Assembly: GCA_016775335.1 (NCBI GenBank)
Contig: JAEUGJ010000009.1
Location: forward strand, 61,391 to 114,830
Reading direction: 5' to 3'
Source of the DNA: Mogibacterium sp.
GTDB lineage: Bacteria; Bacillota; Clostridia; Peptostreptococcales; Anaerovoracaceae
Length of the DNA stretch: 53,440 nucleotides
Shown: one piece after another, positions 42,122-51,483 of the stretch
Layout of the letters: every line of letters starts with the position of its first letter
Numbering within the stretch: the first letter of the stretch is position 1
Position numbers and translations under genes: made by a program
The notes under the pieces: generated by a model
Database searches by the model: none
The model's input: the letters and a program-made list of their open reading frames with translations, nothing else
Told to the model about the DNA's origin: nothing

Positions 42122-43342
42122 TTATTCTGCATCAGAATCCTTCCCTGTCGCAGTAGATGCCTCGGGGTTTTCACTTCCGGTCTCGTTTCTGCCCTCTGTG
42201 TTGTTTCCCGAAACAGTCTTGCGTCCCTTACTTTCCTCGCTTTCAGTCATGCTGCCTGCTTCGGCGTTCTTTGCAGCTTCGGCGGCTCCGTCACTTCCGT
42301 TCCGATTATTTTTATTCGTGGAATCCGGGGTCTCTTGTTCCGGCGGCTTCGTATAACCCGGGATCTTTTCGAATGTGACTTCGAGCTTCTGCGATTTCTT
42401 TATGTTCCGGATTGTGTAGGATGCTGCCGTTTTGCTTATTTTTACGCTCTTTCCGTTCAGCTTCACGGTCCCAATCCGGTATCCGCTGTCCGGAGTGATT
42501 TCTACGGCAGTACTTCCGCCCCATTTCACGTTTCTTGTCTTCCCGACGGTGCCATGTCCCCCGGCGGATGTTGTCACTTTGAAGTAATCGGTGTAATTAA
42601 GTCCCTTTATTCTCAGAATCATGGCAATCCGTGGATCCTTGCTGTACGGATCTCTGGAGGTATTGGTCATCTTTGAGAGTACCAGTGGGGTGCCCTTTCC
42701 GTTTGTTGTTGTTATTCTGCTGACCATGTAGAAAATCATTTTGCCATTCTGTTTTCCTGCATAAATCTGTATATGATTGCCGGATCCAGATTTCCTTACC
42801 ACTGATACGAGATCGCCTTTTTTCAGAGATTTTGTTCCCGTTCTCTTAACAAGGACGGATGCCGGAACACCCTTTTTTGCAATCATAATTCGCTGTATTT
42901 TCTTGTTTTTCGTGATGAACTTCGCTCCTTTACCGTTGACGCCTTTTACTTTCTGCCCCCGTACCCAGAACCTTTGCCCAGCCGGTATAATCTTGTATCG
43001 CTGGAGACACCAGGAAGCATAATCTGCACAATGAAGTCTGGTCTTGCCATGATACCGACTTCGGGTGAACTTCTTATCGAAGTAAGCGGTTGGGCAGCCT
43101 TTGCTGGAGTAAACTGCTTTTTCCTTTGAAATCTTTGTGCAGATGCTTTTGCATTGATACAGCCACTCGTTTACATTCATACTTCTGCTGGCCGCATATG
43201 TGCTTTCTGTAGATATAACCATGGCTGCCAGAGTGAGCAGAATACTGATGGATATGATTGCTAGGAAATCAGCTCGCTTATTTCTGCTGCTATGTTCTTC
43301 TAATAATCTGTGGATGCTCTCAATAATACTACTGTTACTCAT
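42122..43342 (-). CDS. NlpC/P60-like secreted peptidase with B-repeat (paralogue)
   Basis: A clear paralogue of the protein at 26265-27392: the same CADY catalytic cysteine segment (LHCADYASWC), GSGNHIQIYAG (here Asn-His replaces His-His, so the second histidine is the likely catalytic one), and an InlB-type B-repeat. The Asn/Glu/Ser-rich tail is different. The N-terminus carries an extra charged helix before the membrane segment (about 25-45), so it may stay membrane-anchored. The start at 43342 is a best guess: an ATG 30 codons earlier is also open, and neither has an ideal ribosome site. Confidence 0.72.
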   Translation of the reverse strand: MSNSSIIESIHRLLEEHSSRNKRADFLAIISISILLTLAAMVISTESTYAASRSMNVNEWLYQCKSICTKISKEKAVYSSKGCPTAYFDKKFTRSRYHGKTRLHCADYASWCLQRYKIIPAGQRFWVRGQKVKGVNGKGAKFITKNKKIQRIMIAKKGVPASVLVKRTGTKSLKKGDLVSVVRKSGSGNHIQIYAGKQNGKMIFYMVSRITTTNGKGTPLVLSKMTNTSRDPYSKDPRIAMILRIKGLNYTDYFKVTTSAGGHGTVGKTRNVKWGGSTAVEITPDSGYRIGTVKLNGKSVKISKTAASYTIRNIKKSQKLEVTFEKIPGYTKPPEQETPDSTNKNNRNGSDGAAEAAKNAEAGSMTESEESKGRKTVSGNNTEGRNETGSENPEASTATGKDSDAE

Positions 43343-43556
43343 TATTTTGTAAATTCCTTCACCGACACAAGCTCGCTTAAACTGCGAATCGGATGCCGGA
43401 TATGTTGAATTTCGTATAATCGTATAATGCATCTTCTGTATCTAATTTAAGTATATGAGCGTTTTTAGGTATTATCAATAAACCGGAAGTTTAACTTTTT
43501 TATCTTCATAATCATACTTTGGCATGTTACCTAATTTTATTTAATTTAGTGTATGC

Positions 43557-44999
43557 TCAACAATTTACATTAAAAAAAACAGCTTTGAATCGAGCCCGAT
43601 TTTGTCTCTTGAAAAACCAAAAGCAAAAAATCGCATAAAAAAGCTTGCTAAGCTTTTCTACATTCATCGCTATGATTGACAGTACAATTGAGCTCCTGGT
43701 TGTGGACTCAAGTTTCGTTGTGATTAACCCGAGGCCAAACGATCTTTTTGCAAGACTGAAAGCTCTTTCAACTTCGATTCTGTCAACGGAATCAATATAC
43801 TCAAGCTTCTTGTCAACAGACGAGTCCCTTTTTGGCCTGCCAAGTGTAGGCCCTGAAAGACGTATGTCGTGCAACTTGCAATAGTTTATATTCTTTCGGT
43901 TCCGGTAAATTTTATCCACAAGAACACGCTCAGGATAATGACCATTGCGTTCATAATACTGTTCAATCGCGCCTATGAACACTTCACTTTCGTTGTATGG
44001 ATTGAATGAAAGTTTTTCAACTCTCGCAAAGCCATTGTCTATGCTGAGATCAAGTTTAGCTCCGAATTCTGTTGGATTTTTTGCTTTGCCTTTTACAATG
44101 GGTCTGATGTATGGTTGGCTGATGCTAACAATCCTATCAGGTACTTTGTGCGTATGGTTGCAGTACATGTAATCTTGCTGCTCGTATACTTTCCGGATGA
44201 CTGCAAGCCGCTCAAGTTGTTTTGAATTAAGTTCCATGCCTTGTTCTAGAAACTCGTCGATATACCTGAGATCTCTGCGAACGTATTGGAGTTGCTTTTT
44301 AATCGCTTTTCTGATTCTTTTGCCGGTACGCTTTTTGCATTTAGCAAGATTAAGATAATCGCCTCGGACTATTTCCCGATACATTCTAGGTTTCTTGACA
44401 TTATATGAGAAGCACATCTCATCGATTATGCGCTCCAAATTTTCTCTAGACTGATTTAACAAATTGATGTCTTGCGGAAACTCAATGTTCTGTGGCACAC
44501 ATGTGGCATCGAGAATCAGTGTTCCTGAATTGCTTTCCGATGAATTCTCTTCATCGTCGGCTGAAGGCATTCCACTCGAATCATCGTCGTCATCCGAAGT
44601 ATTGTATTCGAGAATCATTTCGTTGATGTCACCAAGCATCTCAGGTGTTAACCTTTTGCGGAACTCTACCAGCAACGACGGAACAAAAGGCGGCTCCATC
44701 TGATATCCCGGAAGTCCAATGAAGTACTGAAAGTACGGATTTTCAGTGATCTGTTCCAAAAGTTCTCGGTCGGAGCATCCGATATGCTTCTGCAGAAGCA
44801 ATGATCCGAATGCCATCCTCAGTGGCTTGGCCGGTACTCCACGTTTGCTTGGAAATAGCTTGGCATAGCGTTCCTCAATCGCATCCCACGGGATGGTCTC
44901 AGCTTTTCTTACCCAGCGATTCTCCGGGTTCAGCTGCAGACCCAGAGGCTGATTGAAATTCGAAAATGCTAATTGTTTATTACGATTTTTCTTGTACAT
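43557..44999 (-). CDS. DDE transposase, IS5/IS1182-like
   Basis: The 480-residue protein has an N-terminal DUF772 domain (QTI/PWDAIEERYAKLFPSKRG; PAKPLRMAFGSLLLQK) and a DDE_Tnp_1-type C-terminal domain (LDATCVPQNIEFP; DLSIDNGFARVEKLSFNPY; IEVERAFSLAKRSFGLG). An Asp/Ser-rich insert lies near residue 150. The start is the ATG preceded by AGAAAGAG. Terminal repeats were not found by eye, so element limits are unknown. It separates the NlpC-like gene from the Gabija operon. Confidence 0.85.
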   Translation of the reverse strand: MYKKNRNKQLAFSNFNQPLGLQLNPENRWVRKAETIPWDAIEERYAKLFPSKRGVPAKPLRMAFGSLLLQKHIGCSDRELLEQITENPYFQYFIGLPGYQMEPPFVPSLLVEFRKRLTPEMLGDINEMILEYNTSDDDDDSSGMPSADDEENSSESNSGTLILDATCVPQNIEFPQDINLLNQSRENLERIIDEMCFSYNVKKPRMYREIVRGDYLNLAKCKKRTGKRIRKAIKKQLQYVRRDLRYIDEFLEQGMELNSKQLERLAVIRKVYEQQDYMYCNHTHKVPDRIVSISQPYIRPIVKGKAKNPTEFGAKLDLSIDNGFARVEKLSFNPYNESEVFIGAIEQYYERNGHYPERVLVDKIYRNRKNINYCKLHDIRLSGPTLGRPKRDSSVDKKLEYIDSVDRIEVERAFSLAKRSFGLGLITTKLESTTRSSIVLSIIAMNVEKLSKLFYAIFCFWFFKRQNRARFKAVFFNVNC

Positions 45000-45212
45000 G
45001 GCTCTTTCTCTAGAAACAAGGTGCACGGGTTTTTGCCGTCCTTAACATATTATCTTGCACCTCTATTATACTACAGAAAGGCCTGAAATTCAGTAATTTC
45101 AACGGATTGAGCCGAATGTTTTAACTCAATTGAGTGCGTGAGCACTCACTAATTTAAGAATAATCACTGCTATTCCGTATAATGTATGATGACCGGATGC
45201 CGGACTAGCAAT
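45000..45212. other. Non-coding gap between transposase and Gabija operon
   Basis: No gene is visible. A short inverted repeat (AGGTGCA with TGCACCT, about 45021-45060) lies next to the transposase start and may belong to the element end. Confidence 0.4.
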
Positions 45213-45256
45213 AAAAAGGTCAACCGGCCGAGCTCCGAATGGCCCGGCCCGTTGAC
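45213..45256 (-). terminator. Terminator of the Gabija operon
   Basis: GTCAACCGGCCGAGC (from 45219) pairs with the stretch ending GTTGAC at 45256, with two mismatches. On the minus strand TTTTTAT follows. It lies about 100 bp after the gajB stop. Confidence 0.7.
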
Positions 45257-45354
45257 ATACGGTAAATCCTATAATACAGTGTGCGTAATCTGCTCAGTCA
45301 CGATAAGTGCGCTTCCACAAGAATCCTATTTACAGACTTTTGGGGGCACCCCCG

Positions 45355-47097
45355 TTAATTAGTCACTTCCATAAACTGCCGATAAGTAAGAATGTTTTCT
45401 TCACCGACCAATGTTACCAAAAATGTTCTGAATGATGAATCTATTGGCACAGTAACAAAGATGAACAACCGCTTTTTGGGTCTTGAACAACAAACATAGA
45501 AAAGATTCCGATTTCGTTCATACGATGCTTCTTTGCCGTTAGGAATATAAGCATGACCTGTTATCATTGGTGCATAGGTTTCAAATTGGTACTGGTTCCA
45601 TCCCTTGCTGATAACAAAAACAACATTGTCATATTCTTCGCCCTTTACGCCATGTTCTGTTGAAAATTGTGCGTCTGGATATAGAAAATCCCTAACGGCA
45701 ATAAATTGTGCATAATCCAGCTGTAAAAACTGTTGAATTGTAGCCTCTGATGTATACATTGTTTCTGGAGCATCCTTATAAAGCCGATACCATTCATCCA
45801 CTTTAGGCGGAATGGGTATCAGTTGACTATCAATGATTGTCTTCAAAACATCAATAGCTTTTTGTGTTCGAACTTCTGTTAGTTGGTCATACAACATTTT
45901 CCATTTGGTTTTTTCGGATTTTTTTGTAATTGGATACCGCTTGATTCCAAGCGTGTCAAAAAGCAACTGGGTGTTCGAAGTATCAAGCGCATGATATATC
46001 GGTTCTATCGTATCAACAAAGAAAGAAAGAAAAGGATCTTCCTTGTTGCGCAATCCGTCATCCAGTATATCCAGAAGTTGCTCGTAGCCTTGTTGGGAAG
46101 CAAGAACTTTGTGCGTAATCATCAGAACTTTAAGATCCTCGTCAGCGGGTGTATTCTGTTTAATTTTTGCTCTGATAGCGTTCAGTCTTTTCCTCAACTC
46201 GACCGCAGGCAATTCATTTTTGAAATTGCGTTCTGTGCGACGAACTCCCGAATAATCATCACACGTAATCACTAAAACTTCACCGTCAAATCCATCAATG
46301 GCTGATTTTTGCGGCAACTCAGGTCGGATATCATTTAAAAGTTGAACAATCTTTGGCGCAGATCGGAAATTCGATCCCTTCTTTATTACCTCGATTTTTT
46401 CGTGTTCAATTTCTCCACAGGCTTTGTTTGACTGATAGATGGTTTGCCAGGCATCGCCGAAAAATCCGAACTGAGGTCCAACACCTTTTGCTATAAAAAA
46501 CTCAATGAAGCGATTAATAATCGGCTTATAGGAGTCCTGGTATTCATCAATCAGTATCAAAGGGTATTTATCCGCAAATACCCGGCGAAATTTAGTGTTA
46601 TCAAGAAGCAGGCAGAAGAGCTTTAGAACGTCGTCATGATAAAGGTACTGAATACCATTTTCCTTGTAGCGATGTCCCAAAGTATATGCAACTTCGGTGA
46701 CTTGATTAAGAGCTTCTTCGTCTGGCAAATAATCAGGATTTGTTGTGACGACATCGATCAAAAGGCTTTGATATTGTTTGATGGCATTCCATGCAAAAGA
46801 GTGGATTGTGGAAGGAATAATAAATGAATCTTTTGCAAGCCGTTCTGCAATGACATCTACCGCTGCATTTGTATAGGTGATGCAGACTACATTCTGTTTT
46901 TTTCGGCTGTAATCAGACCATTTATGTTCCTGTATCCACTCAATAGCTCGATTCAAAGAGTAAGTCTTGCCAGAACCCGCACCAGCTTCAACACGGAAAC
47001 TGTGCCCCGATTTAAGTGTTTCGATAATCTGTGCATCAACCTTATCAGCTTCTGCTTTTGCAAGATCGTAATTTTCACCAATATACTCTCTACCCAT
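45355..47097 (-). CDS. gajB: Gabija defence helicase GajB (UvrD-like)
   Basis: The 580-residue protein is a superfamily-1 UvrD/PcrA-type helicase: Walker A GAGSGKTY (39-46), motif Ia VCITYTNAAV, Walker B LILIDEYQDS, motif III FGDAWQTIYQ, and the C-terminal motif VKGEEYDNVVF and YVCCSRPKKRLF. Placed after a gajA gene with a 14-bp gap, it matches Gabija, where GajB activates the GajA nuclease on phage DNA ends. RBS AAGGAGG. It is somewhat longer than the best-studied GajB. Confidence 0.9.
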   Translation of the reverse strand: MGREYIGENYDLAKAEADKVDAQIIETLKSGHSFRVEAGAGSGKTYSLNRAIEWIQEHKWSDYSRKKQNVVCITYTNAAVDVIAERLAKDSFIIPSTIHSFAWNAIKQYQSLLIDVVTTNPDYLPDEEALNQVTEVAYTLGHRYKENGIQYLYHDDVLKLFCLLLDNTKFRRVFADKYPLILIDEYQDSYKPIINRFIEFFIAKGVGPQFGFFGDAWQTIYQSNKACGEIEHEKIEVIKKGSNFRSAPKIVQLLNDIRPELPQKSAIDGFDGEVLVITCDDYSGVRRTERNFKNELPAVELRKRLNAIRAKIKQNTPADEDLKVLMITHKVLASQQGYEQLLDILDDGLRNKEDPFLSFFVDTIEPIYHALDTSNTQLLFDTLGIKRYPITKKSEKTKWKMLYDQLTEVRTQKAIDVLKTIIDSQLIPIPPKVDEWYRLYKDAPETMYTSEATIQQFLQLDYAQFIAVRDFLYPDAQFSTEHGVKGEEYDNVVFVISKGWNQYQFETYAPMITGHAYIPNGKEASYERNRNLFYVCCSRPKKRLFIFVTVPIDSSFRTFLVTLVGEENILTYRQFMEVTN

Positions 47098-47111
47098 GAA
47101 CTGGCACCTCC

Positions 47112-49097
47112 TTACTCAAGAACTCTTTGGTCATCTAACCATTTTAATCCGGATTTTATGTAATCAGGAACTCGATAATCGGAGTATTGGTAAATCAAAT
47201 CGAGCGCAAAATCTGTTTTACTCTTACCCGTAAATTCAAGCTTCTTCTCGTTGATTCTATCACTTAAATTGTAGTACTTTCGATTGACATTGCGGATGGC
47301 TTCTTCCAAAGAATGCCCACATAATCCATTTTCAGTAGTTTGGAATTCGATATGGCATTTCCCCCTGGTTTTGTCATCCGCCGTCATCGAAATGATTTCT
47401 GAAAGGACGATTTTTGAGGTGTCATTATCCGGAAGCCCCTTGTTTCGAACCCACCATTTTATTGTTTCATTAGATGTTGTTTCGCCTTCGCTAACCACTA
47501 CCGACTTTTTTACAATCTTTTCGCCTCTTCCTTTTCGATCTGCTACAGGATCTAAGTCCGTGAGGCTCAGGCATGGTACTCCTAAAAACTCAATAAACGG
47601 AATGAATTTATAGGCATAGGCTCCACCGATTTCAATTAAGGTATAATACTGCGCAGATAAAGGATATTTACAGTCACCAAACACTCCAGACTTTTCGCAT
47701 TTCTCAATCATGTCGGGCAACAGCAACCGTTCGGAGGCTCCCTCAACAAGAATGGCTTTATCCGCAAAGAACAAATCGCATTTGGTCAGGGTTAAATACT
47801 TCCGGATAAAATCTACATTATTAGGATTAGCCTGAGCAAAGGTGTTCAAGTTTTTGTAAATTACACCGTCATTAGACTTTTGAGCATACCGAACTTTTGC
47901 AAACTCCATAGTATTTGCTATATGAGCGGAATGTGAGGTCAGAAAAGTCTGGATTTGGACAGTAGATAGTTTGCCAAGAAACTTTTCCAAATACGATGCG
48001 AAAGCAGTCTGCATTTGTGGATGCATATGTGATTCTGGCTCCTCAATAAAGAGTAGCGGAATACATGCAACACCACGTTTCTCAATATCTTTGGCAAATG
48101 CAGCAAGAAGGAACTCCATTTTGATCAGATTTTTATAACCAAGGCCATTGTGAGAACTCGGCAAACTTTCGTTTGCGGTGCCGGATATATAAGATAGCTT
48201 GGTCTGATTCTTGATCTGATCGTCGATGCTGAGCTGTGTTATAACTCCGAGCTTTAATTCCTCTATGTTAGGATAACCAAAACCAATTGAATTGTTTACA
48301 ACAGAACTTAGAATTTCATCACTCTGTTTTTGAACATCTTTATTGGCTTGTTCCACTATTGAGCGTAATCGTTTTATTTCTGCGGCAACATTTGGGTCCA
48401 GTTCTGTTTCGCTCGTATCAAAGAAGCCAGAGATTAACAATCCGAGAGAACTATTATGTGTGTCATCTTCGCCAAGAACTCGTTCTGCAGGAATTGCATG
48501 GAATGGGAACAGATTAAATAATTCCTTTTGGCTTTTTACCTGTTTATCTTCTGGATTTTTGGGATTGATAGCATATACGGTTAATCCAAACAATTTGCCG
48601 AAATTATCAGCAAGCACCTTATTGGCATCTTCGTTCGGCGAATAGGCATCATCTTTATAATAGCTACTTTCCAAGAGCGACCACAGGGATTTTTCGTCGG
48701 TTTTTAGGCGATACTCTGCACGAATTAGAGCAGTTGTTGTGTCCACATCGACATCAATGATAAATGGCGACAAAGCTCCCAAGTTATCATCCGAATCATC
48801 CAACGAATAGTCCACCAGAAACTCTATGGAGATAACTTCAATTTGCTTACAAAGGTCTTCATAAGCGAGCTTTTTCTCCATAAACAGAGCAATTTTTGTA
48901 TAGAAATCTTCTCGCCTTAATAGTGGATAGTCATCGAAAGATACGGCTTCTCCATCCAGTACCTTCCCAATGCACGAAAAGCAGGATGTTTTGGCTGTGT
49001 TGTTTCTGCCCACAATTAAGGTTGTCCTGGAATCAACTTCTAATTCGGCATCAATAAGCAATCTGTAGTTTTTTATTTTTATTTTTGATAATTGCAT
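47112..49097 (-). CDS. gajA: Gabija defence nuclease GajA (OLD family, TOPRIM)
   Basis: The 661-residue protein joins an ABC/SMC-like ATPase with a C-terminal TOPRIM nuclease. Walker A is GRNNTAKTS (30-38), where an Ala replaces the usual Gly before Lys. The signature region is GLGYKNLIK and Walker B is LLFIEEPESHMHPQ. TOPRIM acidic residues are E452 (ILVEGASE) and D514/D516 (LTDLDP). GajA nicks DNA and is inhibited by NTPs until phage replication depletes them. RBS GGAGG precedes the ATG. It is about 80 residues longer than the B. cereus protein. Confidence 0.9.
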   Translation of the reverse strand: MQLSKIKIKNYRLLIDAELEVDSRTTLIVGRNNTAKTSCFSCIGKVLDGEAVSFDDYPLLRREDFYTKIALFMEKKLAYEDLCKQIEVISIEFLVDYSLDDSDDNLGALSPFIIDVDVDTTTALIRAEYRLKTDEKSLWSLLESSYYKDDAYSPNEDANKVLADNFGKLFGLTVYAINPKNPEDKQVKSQKELFNLFPFHAIPAERVLGEDDTHNSSLGLLISGFFDTSETELDPNVAAEIKRLRSIVEQANKDVQKQSDEILSSVVNNSIGFGYPNIEELKLGVITQLSIDDQIKNQTKLSYISGTANESLPSSHNGLGYKNLIKMEFLLAAFAKDIEKRGVACIPLLFIEEPESHMHPQMQTAFASYLEKFLGKLSTVQIQTFLTSHSAHIANTMEFAKVRYAQKSNDGVIYKNLNTFAQANPNNVDFIRKYLTLTKCDLFFADKAILVEGASERLLLPDMIEKCEKSGVFGDCKYPLSAQYYTLIEIGGAYAYKFIPFIEFLGVPCLSLTDLDPVADRKGRGEKIVKKSVVVSEGETTSNETIKWWVRNKGLPDNDTSKIVLSEIISMTADDKTRGKCHIEFQTTENGLCGHSLEEAIRNVNRKYYNLSDRINEKKLEFTGKSKTDFALDLIYQYSDYRVPDYIKSGLKWLDDQRVLE

Positions 49098-49159
49098 ATA
49101 TGCCTCCGTTCTTTATCTGTAGTAAGGGGTTTTAATCGTATGCTGCTGCATGAGCAGTA

Positions 49160-49838
49160 TTATCTTTTGAATCTAGATACGCCAAATGCGGTTTTTACTT
49201 CCTGAGCATTAGATTTTTGGTATACTGTTCCATTGTGACGAGGAGTCAGGACGATACCGAGTGTCTGCCCATCACCGCCGGAATAAGGCACAAATTCGCC
49301 ATAGAACTTTCCGATGAAATCTTTACTGGAATTGTGATACTTTATGTTGTCGAAAACATTCTTCTTTAGGTGCTTTCAAACGGCGTTTTATGGCATCGTA
49401 AATCAGTTGTCCGTCCGTGCTTGTTTCGTCTCCGAGCAAATCATCAGGTTTGAAGAACTAATCATCCAATGCAAGAAGAATGCCGGAAACACCGATTGCA
49501 AAATTTTTATAGCAGCTACTATTTTGCGCAATGTGTTTTGCGTAGAAGTACGCCCCGTTTACAGCATAGTCAGCAATACCTTTCTGATTGATAGATAAAA
49601 TCTCAGTATCGGTCAGCTTCTGGTGTTTGTCCAAATCGGCTTTGTCTTCAATAACGATGACAAAATCTTTCACAACCGCAACATACTCATGGTGCCGGCA
49701 GTACCAGTACCACGCTTCGATGCGCTCTGTAAAGTACCGTTGATTTCTTTGACGTCGCTGCCTTGAGCATCGTATTTTATTTTGGAGTCGTTGAGCTGAC
49801 GAGCAACCCACAAATCAGTTTTTATTTCTTTTTAGCCA
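49160..49838 (-). pseudogene. Decayed type I-like N-6 adenine DNA methylase gene
   Basis: Pieces of a long methylase/restriction protein can be read with several frame changes. The start is MAKKK, then after a frameshift TDLWVARQLNDSKIKYDAQG, then EYVAVVKDFVIVIEDKADLDKH and DYAVNGAYFYAKHIAQN. After internal deletions come GILLAL, FIGKFYGEFVPYSGGDGQTL and GIVLTPRH, and a last piece ends in KTAFGVSRFKR at 49160. The SAM-binding and NPPY core are missing, so it is inactive. It lies between the Schlafen-type gene and gajA on the same strand. Confidence 0.75.
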
Positions 49839-49907
49839 TTTGGTTTTCTCCCTTTCTATAATTATACAAGGACAGATTTATTGAATCATCTGTATTAGGC
49901 GTGAATA

Positions 49908-51209
49908 TTATATCTTCTTATACTTTGTTTTTCTGCCTCTTCCGACCTGATAGATCAAGCCGTCTGTAAGCATGCGTTTTAGAATACGACTGGCCGTTGT
50001 TTGGCTAACATCCAACAGTTGATCCACATCACTACGTACTACATAACCATTTTGGGCAATCAGATTCAGAATTTTTTCTTCATTGGATTTGCGTTCATTA
50101 GACACGGTGTCCATTGTCTTAACGGCATTTCTATTGGGAAGTGTGATTTTGAAAGCATTGTTTGTTACTTCAATTATAGGCTCTACCCCTGTGCCTGCGT
50201 ATGCTTTCATGATTTTGGGCATACCGGTTCCGTAAGCTTCAATCAGCTGTAAGCGATAGAAGATAGCTGCTAATTTCGGATTTCTGCAAACGGAGAGTCC
50301 AAGCATAATGTCATCCAAAGTGATTCCGGCAGGCAGACCGCCCACGGATACAAATTCGATTCGATCATCATAGATACTGACAAGAGTGCTGGCACTAAAA
50401 GAATAATCTCTATGCACTAGAGAATTCATCAATGTTTCTCTCAGAGCGTCCTCAGGGTAATCTCTGGTATCAGTTCGGTATAGACCCTCAAATGTGGCCT
50501 TGGTTTGATTGTGCAGATTGAGATAGGCATACAAATCCTCCATCTGCTGAAACAGCGAACCGGTAAACTCACGTCTATCTTGAAATACGCTCTGATTAAC
50601 CCCGGCAAAGGTTGCAGCCTTGATGGTATTCGGACATTGGTCGGACAGAAGCAACGCTACATTGGAGTAAATGCCATCCGATGAAACCATTCCCAAAGTC
50701 TGCATCTTAGTAGCATCATAGGGAACCTTCCTCTTGGCAAACTGTGCTTCAGCTGCCTGAAATGTCAAATTCTGCTCCAAAGAGCGCATGGTTTCAAAGC
50801 TGTCGCCATCGGTTTCTTTAATCATTTTTCGGATGGCGGTATCGGAGGCGGGATCTGTAGATGTACCATTGCGGACATACACACCGCTGGGCTTTAATCC
50901 CTTGCTGCCAAGATAATAGGGACGGTCTGTACCCTCCTGAACGGTCACAGCGATAATTTGTTTATCTTCTATCACCTGTGTCTCGTAGTGGACAAACATC
51001 GTAATATCAGGTTTGATGGAATCCCGAACCATGTTATTTATTTGCAGGGTAACACGGTCGGCACTATCCACACCAATCACCGTACCATTGTCCTCAACAC
51101 CAATGTAAAGAGTGCCGCCCTTTGTGTTAGCAAAGGCAATCACCTCTTTGCAAAGGTCTGCAACAACCGAAGACTTGAGTTCGATAGTTTCGCTCTCCAT
51201 AAATGTCAT
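49908..51209 (-). CDS. Schlafen/AlbA_2-domain ATP-binding protein with winged helix
   Basis: The 433-residue protein has an N-terminal Schlafen AlbA_2 domain (about 1-120; ESETIELKSSV, then AFANTKGGTLYIGVEDNG), a middle divergent-AAA/ATP-binding C-terminal domain (about 230-350; LVHRDYSFSASTLVSIYDDRI and GLPAGIT) and a C-terminal winged helix (about 365-430; YVVRSDVDQLLDVSQTTASRILKRML, first part of motif). The family is common next to defence systems and may regulate them. It leads the methylase-relic/gajA/gajB row, with RBS AAGGTGCC. Confidence 0.85.
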   Translation of the reverse strand: MTFMESETIELKSSVVADLCKEVIAFANTKGGTLYIGVEDNGTVIGVDSADRVTLQINNMVRDSIKPDITMFVHYETQVIEDKQIIAVTVQEGTDRPYYLGSKGLKPSGVYVRNGTSTDPASDTAIRKMIKETDGDSFETMRSLEQNLTFQAAEAQFAKRKVPYDATKMQTLGMVSSDGIYSNVALLLSDQCPNTIKAATFAGVNQSVFQDRREFTGSLFQQMEDLYAYLNLHNQTKATFEGLYRTDTRDYPEDALRETLMNSLVHRDYSFSASTLVSIYDDRIEFVSVGGLPAGITLDDIMLGLSVCRNPKLAAIFYRLQLIEAYGTGMPKIMKAYAGTGVEPIIEVTNNAFKITLPNRNAVKTMDTVSNERKSNEEKILNLIAQNGYVVRSDVDQLLDVSQTTASRILKRMLTDGLIYQVGRGRKTKYKKI

Positions 51210-51483
51210 AAGGCACCTTGTATGATGTTTATGGAAGTGAAAACACCATGTTTCCTTTCTTTTTAATATCGTGGTTTAATACATTCAGATACTGTGGACT
51301 TTTGATAAGACCTTGTAGCTTTGACTACTCGAAGGAGTGTATTGCCGCTACCTTTATCTGAATTGTTTATAGCTGGATGTTTCCGTAAGTTTATGCTTAT
51401 GAGTACTTATTTCCATCAAGTCTACGATGATAATCGCTGGCGGATATCACGGTATCAGACTTTAGAAAGGGAGGTATAACCTC
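51210..51483 (+). ncRNA. Left end of IS110 element; candidate bridge-RNA region
   Basis: This 274-bp non-coding stretch precedes an IS110 recombinase, where such elements encode their bridge RNA (probably within about 51300-51480). The octamer ATAGCTGG near 51370 recurs after the gene near 52776 and may belong to the recombination core or to ends. I could not fold it. Confidence 0.35.
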
